Origin: Hsuehochloa calcarea
Lineage: Eukaryota; Streptophyta; Magnoliopsida; Poales; Poaceae
Direction: 5' to 3'
Length of the DNA stretch: 64,000 nt
NCBI GenBank assembly: GCA_036346395.1
Contig: CM070615.1
Location: 5,461,534 to 5,525,533 of the forward strand
Positions 20,628-31,133 of this stretch are shown here, in pieces (position 1 is the first letter of the stretch; every line of letters begins with the position of its first letter). The notes below the pieces were generated by a model. It saw nothing but the letters and a program-made list of their open reading frames with translations. It was not told the DNA's origin and did not search any database. A program made the translations under genes and the position numbers.

Positions 20628-22593
20628 TGTGGATATCATGGGGATATGCTCCAGATCTTAGGATGATGTGACAATTGGCAATGGCGTTAATGGTTTATCG
20701 TTTCACGTGTTTTCGGCAAAGTTGGCATGCTGTCAGGCCAAAATCGGTCTGCCGGCGGTGTGGCGGCCCGACCGATCCATGGCGGCCCGACCGCCTTGGT
20801 GGCGATTGGACCGGCGATTCTGTAAAGTGGGATTAATGGGCCAAAAATAGATAGTGTAGGCAAGAGATGGGATTCTATTGCTCTTGGTCCTATAATTTTT
20901 GGAGTCTTCAGTCAAAAGTTCTATTGGTTTTAAATTTTCAGTAGGTTTCAGTTTTCAGAGGTTGAAAATTGGCTAAGTCATTACTGGCGGTCTGACCGGC
21001 CCATAGGTGGCGGTCGATCGGCCGGGGGGGGGCGATCGGGCCGTCGACGAGGAAGCGGTCGACCGGTTGTCACTTGATCATCACCCGTTGTGGCGGCGAT
21101 GTTCGGTTGTTAGGTCAAAGTCATGAGTTTCAGTGTATATATGTTGCATGATGCATGTTTTAACTAACGTGGGTCAAGATGGTCATTTGCTTATCTTGTT
21201 GTGCGAGTTGCTTGGTGGTCAGATGGTCATGAATGAGACTAGGCTTGGAGAGCTGAGGTCCAGAACGATCGACAATGCCGGGTGAGGTCAATGAACTCAA
21301 GTATGGTTCAGAATGGACAAAGAGGACCGAACGGACAGTTCGGTGCGACTGGTTTGATCAAGCGGTGTGGGAGTCCGTGCAAGTGCCAGGGTGGTTTCGG
21401 TGGGAGCCGGATGGGAGAGACTTGCCGACATGGAGAGAGCCGTTGATCAACCTACACGTGGCGGAGCAAGCAAAGTGCTTCGCGCAGATGGACTCGGTCT
21501 TCGGAGAAGGACCGAGAAGGGGTATTTTGGTAATCTTACCAAATACCACCTTGGTGATCTTTTGCCAACCCGCGGCGCAAGACGACGCAAAGAGAAGCGG
21601 TTTAGGTCAAGAGGTGTTGAAGACGACGCTTTAAAATGAGTGCGTGTGTCACCCGTTTGTGTTGGGCCTTAACGGGAGCCCATTTAAGCTAATCTTCTAG
21701 AAGGTCTAAGCCTCCACTATAAATAGAGGAGGGAGGTGGCTCCACCCCCTTCAACCCTTTCATTATTGTTGAAACCCTAGTTTTACTTAGGAGAGGATTA
21801 GTGGAGGTTAGTGTTCTAGAGAGTTTTGATTTGATTTCGTGCTCTTGGATTGAGCTTTGTCCTCCATTGATGGAGTGTCTATAAACCCAAACCATATCAA
21901 ATCAATGCAAGGAAAGTTTGCTCAAAGATGTGTCTCTTTGCCTTCCTTCTCTCTATTTGGTGATTTTGAGTCTTTCCTTGATTCGTGAGTCTTTGATTGA
22001 TTTCTTCATGTGATCTAGCTTGCTGTGACATATGTGAACACATCTAGGATCATCTTGATCATCAATCACCCACGAGCAAGTTTTTGGATCTAGTTTTCGT
22101 TTTGACTCGGTTTTGAACCATCCTCCTCTCAAACGGAAAAAGATCATTAATTTTCCAAGGATCTTCACGATGTTTGATTGGAATAGGTTCCTGACATCCT
22201 AGAGAAGGTGTGTTCCAAGTTTCATCAAGTTTAGAGTTGTAGATCAAAAGTTATATATATTTACAACTTCATTTTTTGGGCTGTTTTTACTGTTCATCAG
22301 ACTGGAGGTCAGACCGCCCTTGGTGACCGGTCCGACCGCCCAAGGTGACCGGTCTGGCCGCCATTAACACAGAGGTTAGACCGCCCAACACTTAGAATTT
22401 TAGCCCATGTTAATTTTGGTTGTTTTGCTTCGGGGTTTAGATTGGATTCAATACTAGTCCTCCGTTGTACTGGTATATTGACCTTCATAGCTTCCATAGC
22501 TATTAGAGTGAAATTTGTATTGAATCTGATCTTGGTTGAAAAAGTGAGCGTGCTCCTATTCACCCCCCCTCTAGTCGCCTTTTCGGTTCAACA
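20628..22593 (+). repeat. Sirevirus LTR B (complete, 1966 bp)
   Basis: Starts TGTGGATATC and ends ttcggttcaaca. It has a TATA box at 21718-21725, a long GC-rich first part with gcggtc/gaccg motifs (20745-21070) and the GGTC/GACC cluster near its end. No primer site follows, so it is a 3' LTR. No polypurine tract precedes it because of the upstream deletion. Its ORFs (for example 21275-21634) overlap LTR C and are not genes. Confidence 0.85.
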
Positions 22594-22823
22594 TATAGTT
22601 ACCACATAATTTCTAGGTTTACAAGGATTAAGTATTTCAATTGTCAATGGGATAGCATAATAATACTTTAAAGCATCAAGTTAGCATTTAACTATCTTAA
22701 AGATTTAACATACATTTGCATAAAGAACTTAGCATGCAATTTGTTGTTTTAAAATAATATAATTAGCATAAAATGTATGTTTAATATGATCAAAGTATTG
22801 ACTCGCCTGGGTCTAAGTCAAGA
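22594..22823 (-). mobile_element. Fragment of a Tekay-like gypsy LTR
   Basis: An AT-rich 230-bp piece between LTR B and the second pol tail. The minus strand reads gcgagtcaatactttgatcatatt, similar to caagttatacctttgatcat at 41130 (minus) and to the motif near 5007 (plus). It is probably a remnant of the sequence next to which one Sirevirus copy was inserted. Confidence 0.45.
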
Positions 22824-22957
22824 AGGGTGATATTGTACTGCACTTCGTGGAGTCCGAGGCTCAACTAGCTGATATCCTCACCAAGCCTTTAGACCCAACT
22901 AGGTTTGCCACCTTGAGAAGCGAGTTAGGGGTAATTTATCCCTATGGGTTGGTTTGA
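22824..22957 (+). pseudogene. Second copy of the Sirevirus pol end (truncated)
   Basis: Starts abruptly within the RNase H region and reads GDIVLHFVESEAQLADILTK to YPYGLV and TGA. It matches the last 45 codons of 19676-19958. Everything upstream of it in this copy is missing. Confidence 0.85.
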
Positions 22958-24719
22958 GGGGGAGTTCGATCTTTTCTGATCTTACCTTGTTCTTTTGATC
23001 TTTTATTGTTCTTTTTCTGAACTTATCGATCTTTTTGAACTTTTTAGGTTTTTAGGCTTTTTATTGCATCTCATTGTATCATATTGCAGTCATATAAAAA
23101 ATACGACAAGTAGTATAAAAATCCAAAAAGATGCATTGTAATATAAGATTTTCTGCTTATCTTTTAAAATTGATGAAGCTTTGCCTATTACCCTTTGGAG
23201 TTTTAGTATTTCAATTCTTGCTCAATGACATGTCTAGTTCCTTGACTTGCTAGAATTATCATGTTTTCACATCTACAAATAAGTCTTTGCTGTATGAGCT
23301 AGAACTCTAAAACAACTCGAACTAAAAATTACAATTTATGGATGTTTTAGCTAGTTGCGCAATTAGTGCTCCTTTTGTGACATTGACCCTGTTAGAATTG
23401 CTTTGTTAGCTCTTGAATCTAAAATTGACCATTACTTGAGCTTTTTGTGTTCTTGAGATTCTAAAACTTCTCCAGTGAAAAATGAAAAATCAAGATTGTC
23501 TTATGCTTAAAATGTGTCAAACTACTCTTACAAGACTGCTTGCCAATGACATGAACTTGGAGATAGTTTGATGAACCAGACGATCTCATGGGGACTGCTT
23601 GTCAGAAATGACATGAACCTCAAGATTTGTCGCCATGGTAGAAGCTTAGAAAGAGTTTGTTGATAGCTCCTAGTCCAGGATCTTCTTTACTAAGATATAC
23701 ATTTAATCAACTTCTGGTCGAAGCTTAGGATGAGTTTGTGGATGGTTCCTAGTCCAGGATCTTGTCACTAAGTTAGATCATTAGTCAACTTCAATATTCA
23801 GTGCATATGAGAAAACTGTTGACAAATGGGCTTTTGAGAAATCTGAGCAAAATGATTCAATACAGGACCTGATTGACTCTTAATGTGGTCTTTGTTAGAT
23901 TTTTGATCTCAATTTGATATTTTGACATGGCCAGTTTCACTTTAGGATCCATGTTGATGAACTTGTTGAATTTGAAGCTTTGCTTAAATTGATCAAATCT
24001 ATTGCTTTACTTTTGAGACTTCGTGCTTAACTTTGATATATATGTCTTATTATGATCTTGCTAGCGCTGTCAGGCTTGATATGTTATTTGTGCAATATTA
24101 GAAATGCTGGCTTGCTCTTTTAGGTAATCTCCAAAGCTTCTTGTAATCAAAAATTGAAAAATACAAAAATGAAGCCACTCCATTGCACTTCATGCATACT
24201 TCTTCTTTTTTGCTTCTTTCTTCATTCTGCATTTGTTATCTCTAGATGAGAGGAAGGCGTGATTCCTTGATGACTTCATTGTCAAAGGGGAGAAGATGTG
24301 TTAAAATAATGTTAATACTGAACAAAGGGAGAGAAATTGAAAATTTAACATTTTCTGAAATCTGTGGATCTTAGTGAGGAGAAGTTTTTGAATTGCATTC
24401 TTATTGTCTTATTGACTCTTCTGAACTTGAATTGCATTTATTAATCCTCACGATGATCCAAGGTCAATTGAACAATTGTTCTTTCATATGGACCTTAAGT
24501 GAGATTTTTGACCTCTTTCTGGAAATTAAAAGTTTTTATACTTTCTTTTGCCTTATCTCACATGTCTATGCTATTCTGATGCCAGCTTGGTCATTTCCAT
24601 TGCTTTCTCTTGCTTATGGACCAAGTTGTGCCTTTGTGTGAAAACGAAAGTATTTTACTTTTCAAACCTGCAAATTACATTTTCTGGATTATTGTCAATG
24701 TGTTTATCAAGGGGGAGAT
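22958..24719 (+). other. Post-pol spacer and polypurine tract of the second Sirevirus copy
   Basis: About 1.75 kb of T-rich non-coding DNA, the full-length form of the spacer shortened at 19959. Short ORFs (24393-24641, 24548-24763) show no domain. A tandem-like pair gaagcttag.aagagttt / gaagcttaggatgagttt occurs around 23640-23740, each followed by tagtccaggatctt. The polypurine tract aagggggagat lies at 24709-24719, next to the LTR. Confidence 0.75.
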
Positions 24720-26584
24720 TGTGGATATCATGGGGATATACTCCAGATCTTAGGATGATGTGACAATTGGCAATGGCGTTAACGATTTGTCGTTTCACGA
24801 GTTTTCGGCAAAAGCGATTCTGTCGAGGCGAGCAGTCCGGCCGGCGGGTGGTCGGTCGGCCGATTCATGGCGATCGGCCCGACCCATAGGGGCGGTCGGA
24901 CCGGCAAGTTATCAGAGGTGATATTTTGAGCTGGGCCAGAAATAGAGGGTGCATGCAAGAGATGGGAGTCTATTGCACTTGGTCTCATGATTTTTGGAGT
25001 CTCCAGTCAAAAGTTATTCATGATATAAAATTCGGTAGGTGCAGGATTTGAGGGCCAAATTTTGGCTAAGTCCCATCCGTGATCGGCCCGCCAACCGGTG
25101 GTGTCGGGCCGTGGAGGGTGGTCGAGCGCGACCAGGGGCGGTCTGACCGGTTGTCACTTGATCGTTGCCCGTTGTGGCGACGATGTTCGGTTGTTAGGTC
25201 AAAGTCATGAGTTTCAGTGCATATGTGTTGCATGATTCATGTTTTGAATAATGTGGGTCAAGTTGTGAAGAACTTGTTCCCAGATTCGATTTGCTTGTCT
25301 ATTGTTGTGCAGGTTGCTTGGTGGTCAACGATGGTCAACGGCGAGGATGATCGGGACTAGTCTTGGAGATATGAGGTCCAGAACGATCGACAATGAGGGG
25401 TGAGGTCAATGAACTCAAGTATGGTGCAGAATAGAAAAAGAGGACCGAACGGACAGTTCGGTGCGACTGGTTTGATCAAGCGGCGCGGGAGCGGTGCAAG
25501 TGCCATGGTGGTTTCGGAGGGAGCTGGCGAAGTGCTTCGCGCAGATGGACTCGGTCTTCGGAGAAGGACTGAGAAGGACAGAGAAGGGGTATTTTAGGTC
25601 TAGAGGTGTTGAAGACGACGCTTTAAAATGCGTGCGTGTGTGACCCGTTTGTGTTGAGCCTTAACGGGAGCCCATTTAAGTTAATCTTCTAGAAGGTCTA
25701 AGCCTCCACTATAAATAGAGGACGGAGGTGGCTGCACCCCCTTCAACTCTTTCATTATTGTTGAAACCCTAGTTTTGCTTAGGGAGAGGATCAGAGGAGG
25801 TTAGGGTTCTAAAGAGTTTTGATTTGATTTCGTGCTATTGGATTGAGCTTTGTCCTCCATTGATGGAGTGGCTGCAAACCCAAACCCTATCAAATCAATC
25901 GAAGGAAAGTTTGCTCAAAGACGGGTCTCTTTGCCTTCCTTCTCTCTATTTGGTGATTTTGAGTCTTTCTTTGATTCGTGAGTCTTTGATTGATTTCTTC
26001 ACATGATCTAGCTTGCTGTGACATGTGGGAACACATCTAGGATCATCTTGATCATCAATCACCCACGAGCAAATTTTTGGATCTAGTTTTCGTTTTGACT
26101 CGGTTTTGAACCATTCTCCTCTCAAATGGAAAAAGGTCGTTAATTTTCCAAGGATCTTCACGATCTTCAATTGGAATATGTTCCTGGCATCCTAGACAAG
26201 GTGTGTTCCAAGTTTCATCAAGTTTGGAGTTGTAGATCAAAAGTATCATCTATTTGCAACTTCGTTTTTTGGGCTGTTTTTACTGTTTATCAGACTGGAG
26301 GTCAGACCGCCCAAGGTGGCCGGTCCGACCTCCCAAGGTGATCGGTCCGACCGCCATTAACACAGAGGTCAGACCGCCCAACACTTAGAATTTTAGCCCG
26401 TGTTGATTTTGGTTGTTTTGCTTCGAGGTTTAGATTGTATTCAATACTAGTCTTCCACTGTACTGGTATATTGATCTTTATAGCTTCCATAGCTATTAGA
26501 GTGAAATTTGTATTGAATCTGATCTTGGTTGAAAAAGTAAGCGTGCTCCTATTCACCCCCTCTAGTCGCCTTTTCGGTCCAACT
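24720..26584 (+). repeat. Sirevirus LTR C (1865 bp)
   Basis: Starts TGTGGATATC and ends ttcggtccaact at 26584, followed by the duplicated target gtggc. The TATA box is at 25710-25717. Compared with LTR B it lacks about 80 bp around 25596, the segment with ggtaatcttaccaaatacc. The last base is T where the other copies have A. Confidence 0.85.
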
Positions 26585-26929
26585 GTGGCTATTAGGGTTT
26601 CGGGAGTTCTTCCAAAAATCATCCTCTGTCCCGCCCCATGCCACCGCCTCTCTTTATATAGGCATCCATGATGGGTCTCAATCTTGAGGCCCATTAGGAA
26701 CTCGAGGCCTATAAGAATTGGATCACCATCCGAAAACAGATCCTAGCCCTTTAAGTGTGCAACCCTACAGGTTCATGTGTAATCGGTTATGACTCGGAAA
26801 CTCTTTTCTGAACACCAGTCGTTAGCGGTACCTAGCAGCACATAACGATTCCCGAACACACATAAAATAACGGACTAACCTTGATGTAATATGATCTATA
26901 ACCAGGTCCTCATCACTTGCGATCAGTTC

Positions 26930-27070
26930 GTATCTCCATAAGACCAGATCGTATATGGTACCCACCAGTTCGTAACTCCTTACGACCAGGTTCTTACCAT
27001 CCTGTGATTACGTTCGATCAATCTACGACCAGATCGTATCTCCATACGACCAGTCCGTAACTGATCGAAC
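26930..27070 (-). repeat. GACCAG/TCGTA repeat cluster in the Angela-like solo LTR
   Basis: Six or seven spaced, imperfect copies of a 20-25-bp unit containing accag.tcgta and ctccatacgacc. Part of the split LTR at 5710-27816. It resembles arrays in unrelated elements at 4262-4690 and 12955-13040. Confidence 0.7.
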
Positions 27071-27821
27071 TAAGCGACCTACTCATGCATTCTCCCTTTG
27101 CCTCACGATATCTGGTTGAACTCCAGGTAAGATGTAGTGTCATCCATGGACTGTTCAATACTTTCTCGATCGAGTGTCGGATAACTTCATGTGGTCGACA
27201 CTTCGACCACTAGTGCCATGACCATGCACTTTCTTTATCCGATCACCACAAGGGGCCCAGAGACATCTCTCATGTTATGTTAGGAGGGGCAAATCCCATC
27301 TCGACCAGTCACATCCCTCCGCATGTTTCATAGCATACCCGAAAGCCACCTTTATAACTATCCAGTTACGAGTAGCGTTTGGCAACCCCTAAGAGTGCCA
27401 TTACACATGTAGGGAACCATGCTGATCTCAGGTCTAAGAATTATACATCATCACTACTTGAGACCAACTAATGACACATAGATTCATAACAATCTCAATA
27501 GTGTCTCAATGATGGGTCTATCCAACCCCATGTTCTCTAACATGTGCTCACATTATTGATTCGATATCCCCATATCCATGTCCGGTGAAACATGGTCATC
27601 AATCAATATATGTGCTGACCGTAAAGTCGATGGTGTTCCGACCAGGGATACATTTAGAATGACATCATATAAGTTAAAGAGTTCCACCAACAAGTCATAT
27701 ACTTATTGATCTATAACTAATGATCCATTCAAGGAACACGATAACATATTATCAAAATCATGAACATAACGAAATATCATCATCTCTATGATTGCCTCTA
27801 GGGCATATTTCCAACAAAGAC

Positions 27822-28634
27822 TACGGTGGGATGGCGTATTATAAAGGCCTTGACACGTGCTCTAGACTGCTTACTTAAGGTAGTGAGCAGTGGTATCGAT
27901 GGATGCCAAACAAACTAGAGAATTCATGTCTTGTGGGTAAAGTTGTATAACCTCTGCAGAGTGTAAAACTATTTGAATATCCGTGTCCACGGTCATGGAC
28001 ATGCTGAGGAAAGCCCCTCAAAGTTAGACTTTGATTTTGTTTAATAAAGACTTTATCAAATGGTTTTGGATTTCTATCCAAATGGGAAGTTGGGCAGGAA
28101 GCCATGTGATAGGAGGGTATCCATCACCATATTTCATATGGAGGTTATCATACTATAAAACTTGAGAATTTATAAAATAAATTTTAGGTATAAAATAACT
28201 GCTTTGGAACTTAGTACAAATATTTAAAGAAAACATTACTTTATGTAAATTCAACCAATAAGTATTCCTTTGATATATCCATGCATGCATTAACTCTGTT
28301 ATTGGGTGTAACTTGCGAGCACAGTAGTTGTGCTCACCCTTGCTTCATGCAAATACATTTCAGAGGAGAAGAACTTCGGATCTTGGCGACTAGGCCGCTA
28401 CCCCAGTCGATTGCCTGTGGCATATCAGCTGAACTCCACTACTTCTTCGTCTTCCGCTGTGTTTATTTATTGTTGGCCTGTAAGCCTCTTTTGTAATAAA
28501 CTCTGTTGATTATTAATAAAATTATGTGAATTATGGATGTTACCATATTTGTTTACTGTGTGAACTAGCTACTGATCATGGGACTAGTTCAGAAATGCAC
28601 AGATGATTCTGGCGTGTTGCTCCTGGGTCCGACA
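27822..28634 (+). repeat. Right part of the Tekay-like LTR
   Basis: Non-coding LTR end with gttgtataacctctgcagag, cgtgtccacggtcatggac and gttgtgctcacccttgc, phrases that I associate with grass gypsy LTRs. It ends with gtccgaca at 28634. It joins the left part (2053-5709) when the Angela-like solo LTR and its contents are removed. Confidence 0.6.
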
Positions 28635-28638
28635 GAAA

Positions 28639-28651
28639 TGGTATCAGAGCC
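28639..28651 (+). promoter_or_regulatory. Primer-binding site of the Tekay-like element
   Basis: tggtatcagagcc, a perfect match to the usual initiator-Met primer site, four bases after the LTR end. It shows that the LTR is a 5' LTR and not a solo LTR, although almost all internal sequence is gone. Confidence 0.8.
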
Positions 28652-28683
28652 ATAAACACGACAGTGTTTCCTGACCCATGTGG

Positions 28684-29385
28684 CTACTTGGCATTCTCTA
28701 GAGAAATACCTTTGTCGATTGGTACCTCTTTTGTCTTGTCGTATGGTTTTGGTGTCATCTTTGGTCTGGAGTGCTTGACCTGCATTACAGATGAGTCAGT
28801 TCTTCTAGTCAGGAGTTCATTGACCAGTTCAAAAGAGATCCGATCGCATGCATAAGCCATTTTTTGATCTCCTCGAACCATGATGAGTCCTTTTGGCCCT
28901 GGCATCTTTAGACTTTGATTACCATAATTCGTGGCTATCAGGAACTTTACTAGAGCCAGACGACCAAGGATTCCATTATATGCAGTTTCGAAATCGACCA
29001 CATCAAATGAAACCTTCCCTGTTCGGAAGTTGTCAGGCCTTCTGAACGTAACTGGTAAGGACAACTATCCTATCGGTTTTGCGGTAGAACCAGGGACTAT
29101 GCCATGGAAAGTATACTTCACTGGTTTTACCTTTGATCTAGGAACCGGCATTTCCTCTAATGCTCCCGCAAATAAAATATTTAAAGAGCTACCTCCATCT
29201 ATTAAGACTCGATTAACTTCGCAATTGGTAATAGTAGGTTCAGCTATAATAGGGAACCTACCTGGTCGAGCTGACGGGATGGGGTTGTATTCTTTGCTAA
29301 AGGAGATTACTATTTTTAACCACCTTGATGGCTTGATGGCGATCGGGGACTCCACAAGATTGACCTCTCGCTCCACGGCCTTCAA
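28684..29385 (-). pseudogene. Tat-type gypsy protease
   Basis: Two overlapping minus-strand frames. The first (29065-29385) includes the active site RVLIDGGSSLNILFA. The second (28684-29064) reads PVTFRRPDNFRTGKVSFDVV, YNGILGRLALVKF and LKMPGPKGLIMVRGDQK, the usual downstream part of Tat-lineage proteases. The frames join near 29064 with a shift or stop. The DGG motif is intact. Downstream the expected RT is absent; plus-strand gypsy sequence begins by about 28675. Confidence 0.75.
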
Positions 29386-31093
29386 GTGACGTCGTTAATT
29401 ATACGAGGAGAATCCTCCGAATATCATGTCCACCGTACTTTGAGGCTCCTGATATTCCATCTCGTCGTCGCCAACCTTGTCCTTCTTGGAACTTGCTTCC
29501 CCGAGTTCTTGTATCGAGGGGAGTGGGCCTTTACCTGCATAGTAATCCTCTAGTTTCTTTTGCTAGACTCGACAGGTGCGCAAGTCATGCCCTGTCTGCT
29601 GGTGAAGTGGACACCACTTCTTGTTCTTTTTATATCCATTGGTCAGAATAATCTTTCTTACCCTTAGTAAACTTGTCAGAAACTGTAAGGACTTCTTTAT
29701 CATCGGGCTTGCGGTGTTTCTTCTTCTTGAGAGCCTTCTTGTGTCTCTTTTCTAACTTTTCCAAGCCAGGTCGAGGGGTTTTATCCTTCCGATCAATGAC
29801 CTCGCTCCATTCAACCACTTCGCTAGCGGCTGCGTATTTGTCAGCCACGTCAAAAAGCTCGATAGTTGTCCGTGGAGGATTCGTAGCAATGTCCTCCGTA
29901 AACCATCGATTCCTTAGACCTGCCTTGAAAGCTTGAATAACAGAAGATTCTGCGATCTCTTGTATTGAATTACGAACCTGACTAAACGTTTTGATGTATT
30001 GACGAAGAGTCTCATTAGGTTCTTGCCAGATTCGATTAAGGTCATCCTGCTTTCCAGGGCGGTCGTACGTACCCTAGAAATTTACAATCAGGAGGTCGCA
30101 AACTTGCTCCCAAGTATAGATTGATCCGACCGGTTGGTTGAGCAATCATGGCCGGTCAGACCCTTCAAGTTCCGTATGTAGATAATTTACCATCACATTT
30201 TCGTCACCACCAGCAGCTCTGATGGCGGTAGTATAGATTTAGAGAAATTCTAACGGGTTATGGGTCCCATTGAACTTGTCTATGTTGGCTGGTCGAAACC
30301 TGTCAGGACAACGCACAGCCTGGAGCCCTGTAGAGAAAGCTTGACAGCCTGTGATTGATTCATGGTGCCTTCTATGGAAGGATGCCGGATTGTAATTGGT
30401 CGGAGACCGGTTTTTCAAATTGGAATACCGGGGCTCCGATGTTCCGATTCGGTCGTGGACATTAGTATGACGCCTTCGACCACCTGCTTAGCCTAGACGA
30501 TGTCGGAGATCATCAGGGCCAAGCGATTGATCCTCTTGACGAGGAGAAGGAGTGGCTGTTTGAAATAACCTTCTTCCCTCGTGACTCCTTGGTCGGAATC
30601 GTCGAGGAGGTCTTGTTATCGATTGATCCCCAACTCGACCATGATGCCCTCTACTGAAGTAGGAATGTTGGGATGAAGTCATAGTTTGACTTCGTGAACT
30701 CCTTTGTTCCCGGTACGCTTCCGCACGCTGCATGGTTTGCTGGAGGATCTCTGGTACCTGACCTACAAGTTGGACAAAACCTGAAGCATCTGCTAGAGCA
30801 GGGTCAGTGTTATTTAAAATATTTTGAACACGCCGCAGGTTCTGTACCATTACTGAAGGTCTTGGACGATTCATAGTAGTTGTAGGTGTTCGTAGATCTG
30901 AACCTTCCCCCAACCTTGTGTTTGGTCCCTTCCGACCCATTAATCTAGGTGGGGCAGAACCAGGCGAATTAATTGATTGACGTCTATCAGTTCTGTTACC
31001 TCTGGCATTTGGTGCTTGATTGCCCGTGCCATTTCCATCAATATGTGGTGGCGAGGTAGTGTATGCAGGACCGTACACATTATTTCGATCCAT
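29386..31093 (-). pseudogene. Tat-type gypsy gag
   Basis: The start is MDRNNVYGPAYTTSPPHIDG at 31093, with a low-complexity, arginine-rich N-terminal part down to 30488. The central gag domain (SIYTWEQVCDLL, NETLRQYIKTF) lies at about 29880-30300 with several stops. A Lys-rich segment follows (29630-29848, KKALKKKKHRKPDDKEVL). The second copy at 43.8-45.3 kb has the same order. Gag would build the particle. Stops and frame changes inactivate it. Confidence 0.7.
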
Positions 31094-31133
31094 ATTTTCG
31101 ATTGCATTGACCTCGTGCTTCCAGCAGTGATCT

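Larger units (their letters stand above)
6094..26584 (+). mobile_element. Sirevirus-like Ty1/copia complex with a nested CRM-like element
   Basis: Plus-strand order: 5' LTR (6094-7174, shortened), primer site, gag with UBN2-type core and zinc knuckles, protease, integrase, RT, RNase H (interrupted at 12385/19671), long non-coding spacer, LTR (20628-22593), a 230-bp gypsy LTR fragment, a second copy of the pol end, a longer spacer, polypurine tract and a complete LTR (24720-26584). The large spacer between pol and 3' LTR, the two gag zinc knuckles and the coiled-coil gag tail fit the Sirevirus (SIRE/Maximus) group. The outer flanks share gtggc (6089-6093 and 26585-26589), so the first and last LTRs bound the insertion. 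Coding regions carry at least five stops and several frameshifts. Confidence 0.75.
5710..27816 (-). mobile_element. Angela-like copia solo LTR, split by a Sirevirus-like insertion
   Basis: The two ends of one minus-strand copia LTR lie at 5710-6093 and 26585-27816. The right end reads tctagggcatatttccaaca, the reverse complement of the TGTTGGAAATATGCCC start seen in grass Angela/BARE-like LTRs. The left piece matches the other end of the full Angela-like LTR at 31134 (gcaaggctacgatagcgcaa against gtaggctacactagcgcaa, and a shared gaggtatccacacgtac). Neither a primer site nor a polypurine tract adjoins it, so it is called a solo LTR. Flanks are aggac (5705-5709) and aagac (27817-27821), a 4-of-5 target duplication. 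Joining the pieces at gtggc gives a continuous LTR, aaggcgtggctattaggg at the join. Confidence 0.65.
2053..28675 (+). mobile_element. Tekay-like Ty3/gypsy LTR and start of internal region, interrupted
   Basis: A long plus-strand LTR starts with TGTAACA at 2053 and ends with ccgaca at 28634, followed by a near-perfect initiator-Met primer site at 28639-28651. The LTR is in two pieces: 2053-5709 and about 27822-28634, roughly 4.5 kb together. The left piece has an AT-rich beginning, a 160-bp tandem duplication, a TATA box at 3263, a GC-rich stretch, a tandem array (4262-4690) and an AT-rich part with TTATACCTTTGATCATATTT near 5007. The last motif recurs in inverted orientation near 22795 and 41130, in related LTR fragments. 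No gene is present. After the primer site only about 25 bp of internal sequence remains before minus-strand Tat protease, so the body and 3' LTR are deleted. The assignment to a Tekay/Del-like group rests on length, the TGTAACA start and the primer site only. Confidence 0.55.

Noticed and set aside
21275..21639. ORFs of 119 and 90 codons
   Set aside because: They lie inside Sirevirus LTR B, are not kept in LTR C or A, and show no domain.
24393..24763. Possible envelope-like gene in the Sirevirus spacer
   Set aside because: Two short overlapping ORFs with hydrophobic bias from T-rich DNA; no signal peptide-plus-ectodomain structure and no match in the first copy.
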